Below, piece after piece: positions 1 through 8,152 of a stretch of 64,000 nt of DNA. A model generated the notes under the pieces. That model was given only the letters and a program-made list of their open reading frames with translations, was not told where the DNA came from and did no database searches. Source of the stretch: Fidelibacterota bacterium (lineage in GTDB: Bacteria > Fidelibacterota > UBA8477 > JABMPR01); the NCBI GenBank assembly GCA_021734255.1, contig JAIPJM010000008.1, positions 1-64,000 of the forward strand. The letters run 5' to 3'. The position numbers and the translations under genes were made by a program. How positions within the stretch are numbered: position 1 is the stretch's first letter; the number at the start of each line of letters is the position of its first letter.

Positions 1-146
1 TTACAATACAGATGTTCCACCTTCTCATAGATGAAACGAAAACTGATGGCCTTGTCGATCTTACGTAACAGATGATCCTCTGGAACCAACTGATCCAGCG
101 TGACCAACTCCATCTTGTTGTTGTGGGAACTCTTTTCTCCTAGCAT
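1..146 (-). CDS. IS1182-family transposase, N-terminal 48 residues only
   Basis: Reading the minus strand from an ATG at 146 gives 48 residues before the window edge. They include VTLDQLVPEDHLLRKID and the following FIYEKVEHLYC, the very conserved opening of IS1182/DUF772-type transposases (the block before the DDE catalytic core). Family members are about 450-550 residues long, so the catalytic part lies outside. The start is uncertain: an AGGAG lies just after this ATG, and a second in-frame ATG lies at residue 12. Nothing shows whether the full gene is intact. Confidence 0.8.
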   Translation of the reverse strand, partial: MLGEKSSHNNKMELVTLDQLVPEDHLLRKIDKAISFRFIYEKVEHLYC

Positions 147-156
147 TGGACAAATT

Positions 157-189
157 AAAAAGCTCCCGCCTTATCGACGAGAGCTTTTT
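157..189 (-). terminator. Intrinsic terminator downstream of tRNA-Gly
   Basis: On the minus strand AAAAAGCTC pairs with GAGCTTTTT. G-U pairs extend the stem across the inner bases (GTC against GGC), and it ends in a T run. It lies 3' of the minus-strand tRNA-Gly. It would also fall just inside the inferred IS edge, so it may belong to the IS as insulation rather than to the tRNA. Confidence 0.6.
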
Positions 190-198
190 CAACAGTCT

Positions 199-225
199 GA
201 GGCTGAATTTCAGCCTCTTTTTTTT
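199..225 (+). terminator. Rho-independent terminator, plus-strand direction
   Basis: GAGGCTGA pairs with TCAGCCTC around a short AT loop and is followed by eight T on the plus strand. It faces transcription leaving the IS towards the tRNA. No plus-strand gene precedes it inside the window, so it may insulate the IS from the neighbouring DNA. Confidence 0.6.
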
Positions 226-226
226 G

Positions 227-299
227 AGCGAGAGACCGGACTCGAACCGGCGACAACCACGTTGGCAACGTGGAGCTCTACCAACTGAGCTACTCTCGC
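227..299 (-). tRNA. tRNA-Gly (anticodon GCC)
   Basis: The minus strand folds as a complete 73-base tRNA. The acceptor stem GCGAGAG pairs with CTCTCGC, the D-arm is GCTC/GAGC, and the anticodon stem CCACG/CGTGG encloses the loop TTGCCAA, giving anticodon GCC (glycine). The T-arm has the canonical GGTTCGAGTCC. The discriminator base is T and CCA is not encoded. The gene stands alone and the inferred IS lies directly on its 3' side. Confidence 0.97.
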
Positions 300-340
300 A
301 AAATTGTCCAGCTACCCCGAGGTAGCTTAAAAGCGGCGAG

Positions 341-368
341 AATATAAATCCCGTGATGGGGAGCGCAA
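341..368 (-). promoter_or_regulatory. Probable sigma70-type promoter for tRNA-Gly
   Basis: The minus strand has TTGCGC (-35, 368-363), a 16-base spacer and TATATT (-10, 346-341), placing the start site about 35 bases before the tRNA. A small hairpin (AGCTACC/GGTAGCT, 310-327) lies in the leader. The rest of the 300-587 stretch is AT-rich, and I see no gene in it. Confidence 0.5.
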
Positions 369-587
369 ATAGTTTTGATCAAAATTACATATTTCAGCTG
401 AATTCTTATATCAAAACTATATGAATATATATCATTTATTGATCTCATTACCGCTATTTGGCTTATCTGCAATATCGAATAAATACAATATAAATAACTA
501 TATAACGTATGAAATAGCGCCTTGGCATGTGCTTTGGAGTATATGACCTGTATGAATGATAGTGCAATCGACAGCAAAGGAGCAAAA

Positions 588-956
588 ATGAAAATAAGAG
601 CGCTTACATTAGTCGTGCTGATGCTTACAGTGGGTACCATCGGTTTGTTTGGTGAGCCCAGATCAAATAAGGAATGCTGTACGCCTCAGCCAGTGGGAGG
701 AATCGAGGCTTTAGAGCAAAATACCATCTATCCGCTTCTGGCGGATCGCTATGGTGCAGAAGGTGACGTGATCGTTAAGTTTGTAGTAAATGAGGCTGGT
801 CAGGTTTCAAATATCAGCGTGCAAAGTTCTGGCGGAAAATTATTCGATCAGTCAGCCATTGACGCTATTAAGACCACCAAATGGCATCCAGCCATGCAGA
901 ATGGCGAACCTGTCGCCGTCGCATATTCCCAGGAATTCAACTACAGGATCAACTAA
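588..956 (+). CDS. Small exported protein with TonB C-terminal domain
   Basis: This 122-residue protein starts at the ATG at 588, which has AAAGGAG six bases upstream; a longer in-frame reading from 522 has no ribosome site. Residues 1-20 form a signal peptide or N-terminal anchor. The rest (from PVGGIEALEQ to the end) is a TonB C-terminal domain: EGDVIVKFVVNEAGQVSNIS, then a run of the type DQSAIDAIKTTKWHPA and a last beta strand ending FNYRIN. Full TonB proteins carry a long Pro-rich linker that is missing here. It is therefore more likely a periplasmic TonB-domain protein of the kind common in FCB bacteria than a working energy transducer. Partner unknown; no exbB or exbD is nearby. Confidence 0.75.
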   Translation: MKIRALTLVVLMLTVGTIGLFGEPRSNKECCTPQPVGGIEALEQNTIYPLLADRYGAEGDVIVKFVVNEAGQVSNISVQSSGGKLFDQSAIDAIKTTKWHPAMQNGEPVAVAYSQEFNYRIN

Positions 957-994
957 ATCATAATCTCCTGATAAACAGCTACCCATATTATTAA

Positions 995-1022
995 AACAGG
1001 CAGGATATTCATTCTGCCTGTT
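995..1022. terminator. Bidirectional terminator between convergent genes
   Basis: AACAGGCAG pairs with CTGCCTGTT around a 10-base loop, between the TonB-domain gene and the convergent XRE gene. On the minus strand it runs into TTTTAATAAT; the plus-strand tail is T-poor. Confidence 0.6.
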
Positions 1023-1027
1023 GCTTT

Positions 1028-1324
1028 CTAGAGGGGTTTTATGTTGATCTCAACCTTGACCATGTTGTATTTGAGCGTCTTAAGGGCATCAATTGCGGCA
1101 TCAATATCCATACTATAATTTTCCACACTCCCATAGCTTAGCAAATGAGAAACTGATAGCTCATAAGCACCGGCAATTTTGGTCAGAGTTGAGAGGGTGG
1201 GATCGGCAAGCCCGCGCTCTAATTTACTGACATAACTTCGATCAAGACCGGCCTGATCAGCGAGATCTTTTTGTAAAAGGTGATGTGATTTTCTAACTGT
1301 TCTCAATTGCAAGCCGATATTCAT
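1028..1324 (-). CDS. XRE-family helix-turn-helix transcriptional regulator
   Basis: This 98-residue protein has a good GGAGG seven bases before its ATG. Residues 5-62 are a standard HTH_3 (Cro/C1) domain: LRTVRKSHHLLQKDLADQAG followed by LDRSYVSKLERGLADPTLST. The last 35 residues are short and charged and do not look like a sensor domain. Small regulators of this kind often act as autorepressors or antitoxin-like proteins, but no toxin is adjacent; the divergent neighbour is pcm. The 128-base gap to pcm would hold both promoters. The DNA target is unknown. Confidence 0.85.
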   Translation of the reverse strand: MNIGLQLRTVRKSHHLLQKDLADQAGLDRSYVSKLERGLADPTLSTLTKIAGAYELSVSHLLSYGSVENYSMDIDAAIDALKTLKYNMVKVEINIKPL

Positions 1325-1416
1325 TGCGGTACCTCCAGTAAGAGGGCTTCAGTTGTGATGCTAAGACAAGAAAATATAACAAGAAACGTGTTGAAAAAAT
1401 AAGAGTTTTTGAGAAG

Positions 1417-1444
1417 TTACTGTTTGAAACATGAAAGTTATTAT
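1417..1444 (+). promoter_or_regulatory. Possible promoter of pcm (leaderless arrangement)
   Basis: TTACTG (1417), 16 bases, then TATTAT (1439-1444), only 8 bases before the pcm ATG at 1453. No Shine-Dalgarno sequence is visible. The -35 match is weak. Confidence 0.3.
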
Positions 1445-1452
1445 CTTGTGTC

Positions 1453-2121
1453 ATGCACGGGTCTAGTGACACCAGCGAAACATTGTCCTTGAGAAAACTC
1501 ATGATCTGGGAGCAGCTTGAATCCAGAGGTGTTACTGATGCTGCCATACTTGATGCCTTCGAGAAAATTCCAAGACATCTGTTTATTCCCCACGTGTCGC
1601 TGGAACAGGCGTACGGAGATTACCCCATCGGCATCAAAGCGGGTCAAACCATCAGTCAACCATTTATTGTGGCCCTGATGATCCAGTACCTGGATCTGAC
1701 ACACCAACATCAACTCTTGGAGATAGGGAGTGGGAGTGGGTACGCGACGGCGCTTCTCAGCCTGCTATGTAAGCAGGTGGATGCACTGGAAGTATATTCG
1801 GACCTGCTCGAGGATTCCCGGAAAGTCATTCAATCACTGGATCGTGACAATGTCAGATTCATACACCAATCCGCCTGGGAACATATCGACTCGAATACTG
1901 TTTATGATCGTATTGTCCTATGGGCCAGTCCACCGAGAGTACCCGCCCATCTTTTTGACATCTTGTCCGATGAGGGAGGGGTGCTGGTGAGTCCAGAAGG
2001 AAAGTATGATCAATACGTCAATATTTATACCAAGCGATCAGGAAAAATACAGAAAAACAGACGGGATGCGGTTAGATTTGTACCATTGGTGCAGGGCACT
2101 CTGGATGAGATAGATAGATAA
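1453..2121 (+). CDS. pcm: Protein-L-isoaspartate O-methyltransferase
   Basis: This 222-residue protein is of normal length for the family. It methylates L-isoaspartyl residues in damaged proteins using SAM, which lets them return to normal aspartate. Visible family blocks are the N-terminal helix with DAFEKIPRHLFIP, the substrate-binding GIKAGQTISQPFIVALM, SAM motif I LLEIGSGSGYATALLS and the C-terminal RFVPLV. The ATG at 1453 has no ribosome-binding site, but no better start is present upstream in frame. The gene is followed after 17 bases by the PspC gene and may be cotranscribed with it. Confidence 0.95.
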   Translation: MHGSSDTSETLSLRKLMIWEQLESRGVTDAAILDAFEKIPRHLFIPHVSLEQAYGDYPIGIKAGQTISQPFIVALMIQYLDLTHQHQLLEIGSGSGYATALLSLLCKQVDALEVYSDLLEDSRKVIQSLDRDNVRFIHQSAWEHIDSNTVYDRIVLWASPPRVPAHLFDILSDEGGVLVSPEGKYDQYVNIYTKRSGKIQKNRRDAVRFVPLVQGTLDEIDR

Positions 2122-2138
2122 CGAAAAGGGTTTTTAGA

Positions 2139-2771
2139 ATGGAACGACTATACAAATCACGTACTGATAAAATTTTTGACGGCGTCTGCGGAGGGATCGG
2201 GCACTATTTTGGAATCGATCCGGTCATTATTCGTTTACTCTGGATATTATTGGTGTTGTTCGGTGGCACCGGTGTTGTGGCCTATCTCGTTGCGATGATC
2301 ATCATTCCCAAAGAGCCAGAGATCGCTGTGGATAAAGACCAGAAAGAGAACGTACAAGTGGTGACCACTTACTCACAGAAGTTTTGGGGAGGTCTCCTGA
2401 TCATTGTCGGAATATTCTTGCTCATCGGCCTTATCGGGCCCGTTGGCGGCCTCTTTGCTGGTGCCGCCGTTATCATGAGTAGTGCCTTCTGGCCTCTGCT
2501 GGTGATCGCCTTAGGTCTGTATCTTTTCATTGGTCAAGGTGGAGGGGGAGGCTATAAATCTCAGATTAATGAAGTATTCCCGCCTGGAAAGCAGCTTCGC
2601 AAATCCACCACTGATCGAAAAATATCAGGCGTATGTGCGGGGATAGGGGAGTATTTCAATATCGATGCCAATATAATTCGCATTTTCTGGGTGATGGCCA
2701 CATTAGGCTCATTTGGTTTTGGTATTCTCGCCTATTTAGCACTGGCAATATTCCTTGAAGATGGGGAATAG
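2139..2771 (+). CDS. Membrane protein with two PspC domains
   Basis: This 210-residue protein has a PspC domain at each end: residues 1-65 (SRTDKIFDGVCGGIGHYFGI, then a membrane helix) and about 152-210 (STTDRKISGVCAGIGEYFNI, then a helix). Between them lie two hydrophobic segments (about 80-135) like the LiaF/DUF5668 transmembrane region. PspC-type proteins belong to phage-shock and envelope-stress circuits, where they sense membrane damage. The two copies are clearly homologous, so the gene grew by internal duplication or fusion. No pspA or pspB is nearby. Its 3' end overlaps the next gene by 11 bases. Confidence 0.85.
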   Translation: MERLYKSRTDKIFDGVCGGIGHYFGIDPVIIRLLWILLVLFGGTGVVAYLVAMIIIPKEPEIAVDKDQKENVQVVTTYSQKFWGGLLIIVGIFLLIGLIGPVGGLFAGAAVIMSSAFWPLLVIALGLYLFIGQGGGGGYKSQINEVFPPGKQLRKSTTDRKISGVCAGIGEYFNIDANIIRIFWVMATLGSFGFGILAYLALAIFLEDGE

Positions 2772-4419
2772 CCTTATCAGGACAAAATCCTGCAAAATAT
2801 TCGTTCTATTTATTCTGGGAATTCTGGCAACTATCCAGGCTCAGAATGTTTATGAAATTGGGACTTTCGTTAGCTATCCGGCAGGCAAGCACATTAATCA
2901 TAGCTATTTCAGTACATGGGATGTTTTCTTTGCCAGCGAGGACGGGGTGTTGGTCTATAATCATCAGGAAGGTAAGTGGAAGAATCCCCTAACCGCCAGT
3001 GATGGTCTTTCACAGTATCCTGCGCTGCTGGTCTGGCATGACCAGGCGGCCAGAAATGTCTGGATCATTACACCTGACTTCGTCTTTATCTATGATGAAC
3101 TTTCCGCCTGGATGTCACGCCAATCGCTACCAGAATATACTGAATTCAACGGTAAATACAGGCTCGGTCTGCTCGACGATAAAGTGATCATTCGGTCGCA
3201 AAATGAAACAGCCGACAACAATACCTCAGCCATCTTTTTCAAGGGGACAGGTGCCTTTGATCAGTGGGGCCTGGATTCCATGCTAAACATCAATTGGGAT
3301 CAGGTGCGCTGGGTAAATCCAGGAGTCAACGCATCCAAACAGCTGCTTCCGGCTCAGGCAATCGATGGAGGTCAACTGGATATCTCGGGGCGCATTCAAT
3401 TGGATGGCTATCCAGCACAAGCTGCCTGTGAGGTCTCAACTCTGGTCCAGGATGATGTGGGAAATGAAGCATTTTTGGGTACTTACGGAATGGGCATCTT
3501 TCACCGGAAAATACGTGGCGGGACCTTCAAGCCATTACCCTTTGGATTACTCACGCCTGATGTTATGTCATTATACCAATGGGGGGATAGCCTGATTGTC
3601 GGCGGGCGGGCTGGGGTTACTGTCCTCCATGATTACCATCCACACTATTACGAGGCTTTGCGAGACCCGGTCTATGACTACTCATTCGTTTCCTCGATCG
3701 CTGAATATGAGTCTGATGTCTTCATTGCTGGCCGTCAGGGTGTATTCCAGAAGGCACAGGGGACTACTCAGTGGACACGGCTGCTCAAGATGGATGACCT
3801 GGTCAGTAAACGGATATATTCAATAGCAGCAGGTAATGATGGATTGGTGATGATCGGGACAGAACGCAATGCATATCTCTACCATGAATCAGGTTCATTG
3901 ATCCATACACTGTTTTCAAGTGGCCTGGATTGGCCCGTGTTCGATGTCAAGTATTCCCATGGCGTATTCTACCTCTCAACACTTTATGGCCTGTACGTAT
4001 TTGATTCAGATATCATGAAATTCACGGATCGAATCACAAGTCACGGTCAGGTCGAGTCACCACATACCGATGCATCCATTGACCCCATGTATGAGGCGGT
4101 AATTGATTCTGCCCAACTCTGGGCGAGCTCTCACCGTGGATTGCTACACCTGAATTTGACTACGATGGACGCTGGATCCGTTCTTGCTCCTTCCACTCCG
4201 TTCAAACCCCGAGGTATCGCATTTGTCGGGGGACGGGTCTGGATCGGAACAGAAGTGGGGCTTCAGAGTTATGCCTATAAAACATCGTCCTGGCGACATT
4301 ATACCCATAATGATGGTCTAATAAGTGATTTTATCACTGATTTGGTTGCTAATGAAGAGTATATTTGGCTTGGTACTAATCTTGGATTAACGAGGATAAA
4401 GTGGAAAAACCTATATTAA
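2761..4419 (+). CDS. Secreted beta-propeller protein (two-component-regulator-propeller-like)
   Basis: This 552-residue protein starts at the ATG at 2761; an earlier in-frame TTG (2755) is possible. Residues 1-28 form a signal peptide ending AQA-like. The rest consists of repeated four-strand blades typical of Reg_prop/YVTN-type propellers, such as FFASEDGVLVYNHQEGKW, VWIGTEVGLQSYAY and IWLGTNLGLTRI. The blades recur about every 45-60 residues with the signature WxGTxxGL. There is no histidine kinase or other output domain. The function is unknown; it is probably a periplasmic or surface scaffold. Its stop overlaps the GWxTD gene by 19 bases, so the two are translated together and probably act together. 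Confidence 0.75.
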   Translation: MGNSLIRTKSCKIFVLFILGILATIQAQNVYEIGTFVSYPAGKHINHSYFSTWDVFFASEDGVLVYNHQEGKWKNPLTASDGLSQYPALLVWHDQAARNVWIITPDFVFIYDELSAWMSRQSLPEYTEFNGKYRLGLLDDKVIIRSQNETADNNTSAIFFKGTGAFDQWGLDSMLNINWDQVRWVNPGVNASKQLLPAQAIDGGQLDISGRIQLDGYPAQAACEVSTLVQDDVGNEAFLGTYGMGIFHRKIRGGTFKPLPFGLLTPDVMSLYQWGDSLIVGGRAGVTVLHDYHPHYYEALRDPVYDYSFVSSIAEYESDVFIAGRQGVFQKAQGTTQWTRLLKMDDLVSKRIYSIAAGNDGLVMIGTERNAYLYHESGSLIHTLFSSGLDWPVFDVKYSHGVFYLSTLYGLYVFDSDIMKFTDRITSHGQVESPHTDASIDPMYEAVIDSAQLWASSHRGLLHLNLTTMDAGSVLAPSTPFKPRGIAFVGGRVWIGTEVGLQSYAYKTSSWRHYTHNDGLISDFITDLVANEEYIWLGTNLGLTRIKWKNLY

Positions 4420-5669
4420 AGGCAGTGCTGGTAGGATCGTTATTGCTCCTGGTAATGCTCGGCTGTGCCAATGAGAGAGTAAACGACCCCAATGATCTCA
4501 CCTTGCCTGACTTTTCGTTTGCAGCCTTATCCGATCCGCTCATTGATCGTGAAAATATAAAAGTCTCAGTGCATGTAAAGATTCCCTATTCTGGTCTGCA
4601 GTTCATACGGAGCGGAGAGCGGTATCTCGCGCGCTATGAAATTTCTGCAAATATCGCCGATGCAGACGATAACAGGCTGGCTGGAGCGATCTGGAGTGAT
4701 TCACTCTGGATGGCAACCTACCAGGAGACCCGAAACACAGATGAAACGGCCGTTTCAGTTAAATCATTCGTGGTCCCAGCATCTGAAATGCTCCTGACGG
4801 TTCGCGTCACAGACCTGTATACCAAGAAGTCCCGTATCCTCAAAGACCAGATACTGCAGTCCAATATGTATCAGGGTGAGTTATCATTGGGGAATATCAT
4901 GATCATGGATAATGTTACCTCCGCAGGTAATAACATCCTCATGGGTCAATCATTTTATGAGGTAGTGGATACACTCAAATTCAAGGCGAGGATCCTGGGA
5001 AAACACCCGCCCTACCAGCTCAGGTATGAGCTCAAGGTCAAAGATGAAATACAAAAGGCAAGTACGGTGGATATCGATCATGCCGGTCCCATTGATTCCT
5101 TACTGGCTTTTACCATACCCCTCAGCGATATGCAGTACGCCAACTACACACTCATCCTGTCTGCCCAGGATGGAAATGATCATCAAGTCATGACGCAGGC
5201 TCATTTTCGTGTCAGATTGAAAGGTATTCGCTACGATATCGGTGATATTGATGAAGCCATTAAACAGCTTGTCTATATTGCCAGTGATAGGCAGATCAGA
5301 GCGATCATGGACGGTTCGCTGAAGGAAAAGACAGAAAAGTTCAACACCTTCTGGAAAAACCTTGATCCATCTCCGGGTACCAAAGACAACGAACTCATGG
5401 AGGAATATTATCGACGCGTTTCCTTTTCGATCGAAGCGTTCACAGTTGGTGTTGACGGCTGGCGGTCTGACAGGGGAATGATCTACATTCTTTACGGTCC
5501 ACCTGATGAGATCCAGAGAGGTCCATTCAATATTGATCAGAAGCCATATCAGGTATGGGACTATTACCACCTTGGCAAGCGATTTGTCTTCAGGGATAGA
5601 TCCGGATTCGGTGAGTATACTCTGGATTATTCGTATATTGGTGAGAATGATTGGCGCTTCAATTACTGA
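4401..5669 (+). CDS. GWxTD domain-containing lipoprotein
   Basis: This 422-residue protein uses a GTG start inside the 3' end of the propeller gene. A lipoprotein signal ends in VMLGC, with the lipidated cysteine at residue 22. The middle has two beta-rich domains, and the C-terminal about 140 residues hold the GWxTD domain: VDGWRSDRGMIYILYGPPDE near residue 350, followed by the VWDYY and FVFRDRSGFGEY blocks. GWxTD proteins are known mostly by sequence from FCB and Acidobacteria-type genomes; no biochemical role is established to my knowledge. About 170 bases follow before mreB, AT-rich, with no visible gene. Confidence 0.85.
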   Translation: MEKPILKAVLVGSLLLLVMLGCANERVNDPNDLTLPDFSFAALSDPLIDRENIKVSVHVKIPYSGLQFIRSGERYLARYEISANIADADDNRLAGAIWSDSLWMATYQETRNTDETAVSVKSFVVPASEMLLTVRVTDLYTKKSRILKDQILQSNMYQGELSLGNIMIMDNVTSAGNNILMGQSFYEVVDTLKFKARILGKHPPYQLRYELKVKDEIQKASTVDIDHAGPIDSLLAFTIPLSDMQYANYTLILSAQDGNDHQVMTQAHFRVRLKGIRYDIGDIDEAIKQLVYIASDRQIRAIMDGSLKEKTEKFNTFWKNLDPSPGTKDNELMEEYYRRVSFSIEAFTVGVDGWRSDRGMIYILYGPPDEIQRGPFNIDQKPYQVWDYYHLGKRFVFRDRSGFGEYTLDYSYIGENDWRFNY

Positions 5670-5840
5670 TCCCAATTCTATTATCTAAGTTATTTAAATA
5701 ATCCTGCTTTAGCCCTTAATTAGTAAGTGCTATTGGAAAAAATATTTCTAGATTTTGGACCGACCCAAATATATGGTTTTTGGGCAAGGTTTTGGAGCGC
5801 ATCCTAGTCCTGAAGGCTCATATCAGGCACAAGAGGGTAA

Positions 5841-6863
5841 ATGAATACAACATTATCAAATTTTCGCAACTGGATGGGTGTTGATGTAGCCGTTGACCTT
5901 GGCACAGCCAATACACTGATCTATGTCAGAGGGCAGGGGATCGTGCTGAATGAACCCTCCATCGTCGCCAAATCAAAATCATCGGGTAAGGTGATAGCCG
6001 TCGGGAATGAAGCTAAACGGATGGTTGGCAAAGTTCATCAGGAGATCGAGACCATCAGACCGCTCCGGGATGGTGTCATTGCTGATTTTGAGATGGCAGA
6101 CAGTATGCTCCAGGGGTTTTTGAATAAATTACCGATCTCAAAGCTCGCCCGTCCAAGAATGATCATTTGCGTACCCTCCGGTATTACAGAAGTAGAAAAA
6201 AGAGCGGTAAAAGAATCTGCTGAACGGCGGAACGCCAGAGAAGTATTCCTCATCGATGAACCTGTTGCAGCTGCGATCGGTATCGGCATTGATATCAGCG
6301 AGCCGGTTGGAAATATGATCGTAGACATTGGGGGAGGTACCACTGAAATTGCTATTATTGCCCTGAATGGGATCGTAACATCTGAATCTCTTCGTGTCGC
6401 TGGCGATGAAATGGATGAGGCCATTATCCAGCACTTTAAAAGGGATCATAATCTCCTCATCGGTGAACGAACGGCTGAGAGCATTAAATGTAATGTTGGT
6501 TCGGCACTGCAGGGGACCGACTATACGCTTTCTGTAAAGGGCAGGAACATGATCGCTGGTATCCCCAAGACCATTGAAGTCTCTTCCTCTGAGATCAGGG
6601 ATGCGTTGAGAGACACGATCGATCTGATCGTAGATGCCGTAAAAATGTGCCTGGAGCGTACCCCACCAGAGTTGAGCTCCGATCTGCTTGACCGCGGGAT
6701 CATCCTCACTGGCGGTGGTGCTCTGCTTCAGGGATTTGACAAGCGTATGCGCCTTGAGGTCGATCTCCCGGTCAACGTTGCAGAACATCCGCTGCTCTCA
6801 ATCGTCCAGGGAACAGGCAAGGTACTTGACTCTATTGAACGATTCGAGGACGTACTGTATTAA
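5841..6863 (+). CDS. mreB: Rod-shape-determining actin homologue MreB
   Basis: This 340-residue protein has the standard MreB length. It polymerises on the inner face of the membrane and organises lateral wall synthesis. The actin-fold blocks are intact: phosphate 1 DVAVDLGTANTLIYV, the connecting LRDGVIADFEMAD, phosphate 2 VDIGGGTTEIAII and the adenosine motif ILTGGGALLQGF. An internal membrane-binding hydrophobic segment is plausible near ARPRMIICVPSG. GAGGG lies just upstream of the ATG. It is the first gene of mreB-mreC-mreD-mrdA-rodA, a textbook order. The 170-base gap before it should hold the promoter, but no clear hexamers stand out. Confidence 0.98.
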   Translation: MNTTLSNFRNWMGVDVAVDLGTANTLIYVRGQGIVLNEPSIVAKSKSSGKVIAVGNEAKRMVGKVHQEIETIRPLRDGVIADFEMADSMLQGFLNKLPISKLARPRMIICVPSGITEVEKRAVKESAERRNAREVFLIDEPVAAAIGIGIDISEPVGNMIVDIGGGTTEIAIIALNGIVTSESLRVAGDEMDEAIIQHFKRDHNLLIGERTAESIKCNVGSALQGTDYTLSVKGRNMIAGIPKTIEVSSSEIRDALRDTIDLIVDAVKMCLERTPPELSSDLLDRGIILTGGGALLQGFDKRMRLEVDLPVNVAEHPLLSIVQGTGKVLDSIERFEDVLY

Positions 6864-6891
6864 CCTTATTTTCAGTTCCGGAGAGTAGGAC

Positions 6892-7683
6892 ATGTCACCC
6901 TCTGTTTCTCCACTGACACGCTATAAATCTCTGCTTCATCTCCTGGTGGCGATGGTGCTTTCACTCATCATTATTGGCTCGAACACAAGTACCCTTGTTG
7001 TGCAGGGTCGTAATATTGTGCTGGAGAGCGCAGCTTATCTTTATGTCCCCTTTCAATGGATAGAGACCATTTTTCAGATCAGTGGAAAATATAACGAACT
7101 TCAGAAAAGCCATATTAAAGCCCAGATCGAGTTGAATAAATACAAGACATTGGTGCAGGAGAATCAGAGGCTAAGGAATATGCTCGGATTCAAGAGTGAA
7201 TCAGGGTTTAGCGTGATACCTGCGAATGTCCTCTCAGATGTCGGCAGCCATACCATGAGTAGTTTGACCGTGGATCAGGGGTCTGTAGATGGGGTTGAAG
7301 TCCTGTCCGGGGTTGTAGATGCCCAGGCTCAATTGGTTGGCAAGGTAGTAGCACTTTCACCTACAACGGCATTGATCCAATTGATCAATGATAAGAATTT
7401 TCGCGTTTCAGTCAGGGAACTCCGTTCCAGGGATGTGGGTATTCTCAGCTATACGCTGAGCAGGGGATATGTGATTCAGGATGTGCCTAAAAACGCTGAG
7501 GTCATCGCCGGTGATTCCGTTGTAACTTCAGGATTCAGTGACATTTTCCCTGAGAATATATTTGTTGGCTGGGTCGCAGATATCTCACCTGTAATCGAGG
7601 ACTACGTGAAATCTGTGCAAGTTGATCTGGCAACAGACTTTAATCGCCTGGAAGAGGTATTCATACTGAAGCAAGATGATTGA
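6892..7683 (+). CDS. mreC: Rod-shape-determining protein MreC
   Basis: This 263-residue protein has one N-terminal membrane helix (residues 15-40), then a coiled coil rich in K/E/Q (about 65-100, NELQKSHIKAQIELNKYK), then the periplasmic beta domain (MreC core, with PANVLSDVGSHTMSSLTVDQ and AELIAGD-like turns). MreC links the MreB filament to the wall synthases PBP2 and RodA. GGAGAG precedes the start, and the stop overlaps mreD by 8 bases. Confidence 0.95.
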   Translation: MSPSVSPLTRYKSLLHLLVAMVLSLIIIGSNTSTLVVQGRNIVLESAAYLYVPFQWIETIFQISGKYNELQKSHIKAQIELNKYKTLVQENQRLRNMLGFKSESGFSVIPANVLSDVGSHTMSSLTVDQGSVDGVEVLSGVVDAQAQLVGKVVALSPTTALIQLINDKNFRVSVRELRSRDVGILSYTLSRGYVIQDVPKNAEVIAGDSVVTSGFSDIFPENIFVGWVADISPVIEDYVKSVQVDLATDFNRLEEVFILKQDD

Positions 7684-8152
7684 TACCATTAAATATAGCG
7701 TCCTTGGGTTATTCGTACTCATCTTTCAATGGATGCTTGGCGATCTTTTCAGTATTTTCGGTGTGATTCCCAGCTTCCTGGTCATATACATTATTTACGT
7801 TGGCCTGACCGGTAGTCAATTATCAGCTATCTGGATCGGGTTCGTCATGGGTTTCACCATGGATTCACTGGTAGGTACCGACATGATCGGAATGACTGCC
7901 ATGGCACTGGCCCTAACCGGGTACCTGGCAGGTCTCTTTCATGATCGTATCGTGAGGGTCCCGGTTATCATGCAATATCTCATCTATACTGGATTCCTGC
8001 TCATCTACTTCACCTTCACGGTGCTGGTCATGCTTCAGGATTCGCAGTGGAGTGCGGGCAATATTGTATTTCTTATTCTGCTCCCCAAGACGATATACAC
8101 CTTAGGACTGATGACTGGAATTTTCATCCTGCTTCGCGTAGGAGTCGATTAG
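7676..8152 (+). CDS. mreD: Rod-shape-determining protein MreD
   Basis: This 158-residue protein is almost wholly hydrophobic, with five to six predicted membrane helices and the normal MreD length. It contains the helix pair VGLTGSQLSAIWIGFVMGFT followed by DSLVGTDMIGMTAMA, typical of the family. It is an integral membrane part of the elongasome. It overlaps mreC and is followed without a gap by mrdA (stop TAG at 8150-8152, next GTG at 8153). Confidence 0.9.
   Translation: MIDTIKYSVLGLFVLIFQWMLGDLFSIFGVIPSFLVIYIIYVGLTGSQLSAIWIGFVMGFTMDSLVGTDMIGMTAMALALTGYLAGLFHDRIVRVPVIMQYLIYTGFLLIYFTFTVLVMLQDSQWSAGNIVFLILLPKTIYTLGLMTGIFILLRVGVD

Larger units (their letters stand above)
1..198 (-). mobile_element. 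Left part of an IS1182-like insertion sequence (truncated by window)
   Basis: The first bases encode, on the minus strand, the N-terminus of an IS1182-family transposase. About 50 bases before its start lies CAGACTGTTGAAAAAGC (minus strand, about 198-182), which resembles the terminal inverted repeat I remember for this and related IS families. I therefore place the element's edge near 198, next to a tRNA-Gly gene. The other end is outside the window, so neither the second inverted repeat nor a target duplication can be checked. The edge is approximate. Confidence 0.5.

Noticed and set aside
522..587. N-terminal extension of the TonB-domain protein
   Set aside because: The extension lacks a ribosome site and would place a hydrophilic stretch before the signal peptide.
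5100..5675. Long minus-strand frame opposite the GWxTD gene
   Set aside because: It is a shadow of the coding frame, without a ribosome site or known domains.
6138..6788. Long minus-strand frame opposite mreB
   Set aside because: Shadow of mreB; the mreB frame has all conserved motifs.
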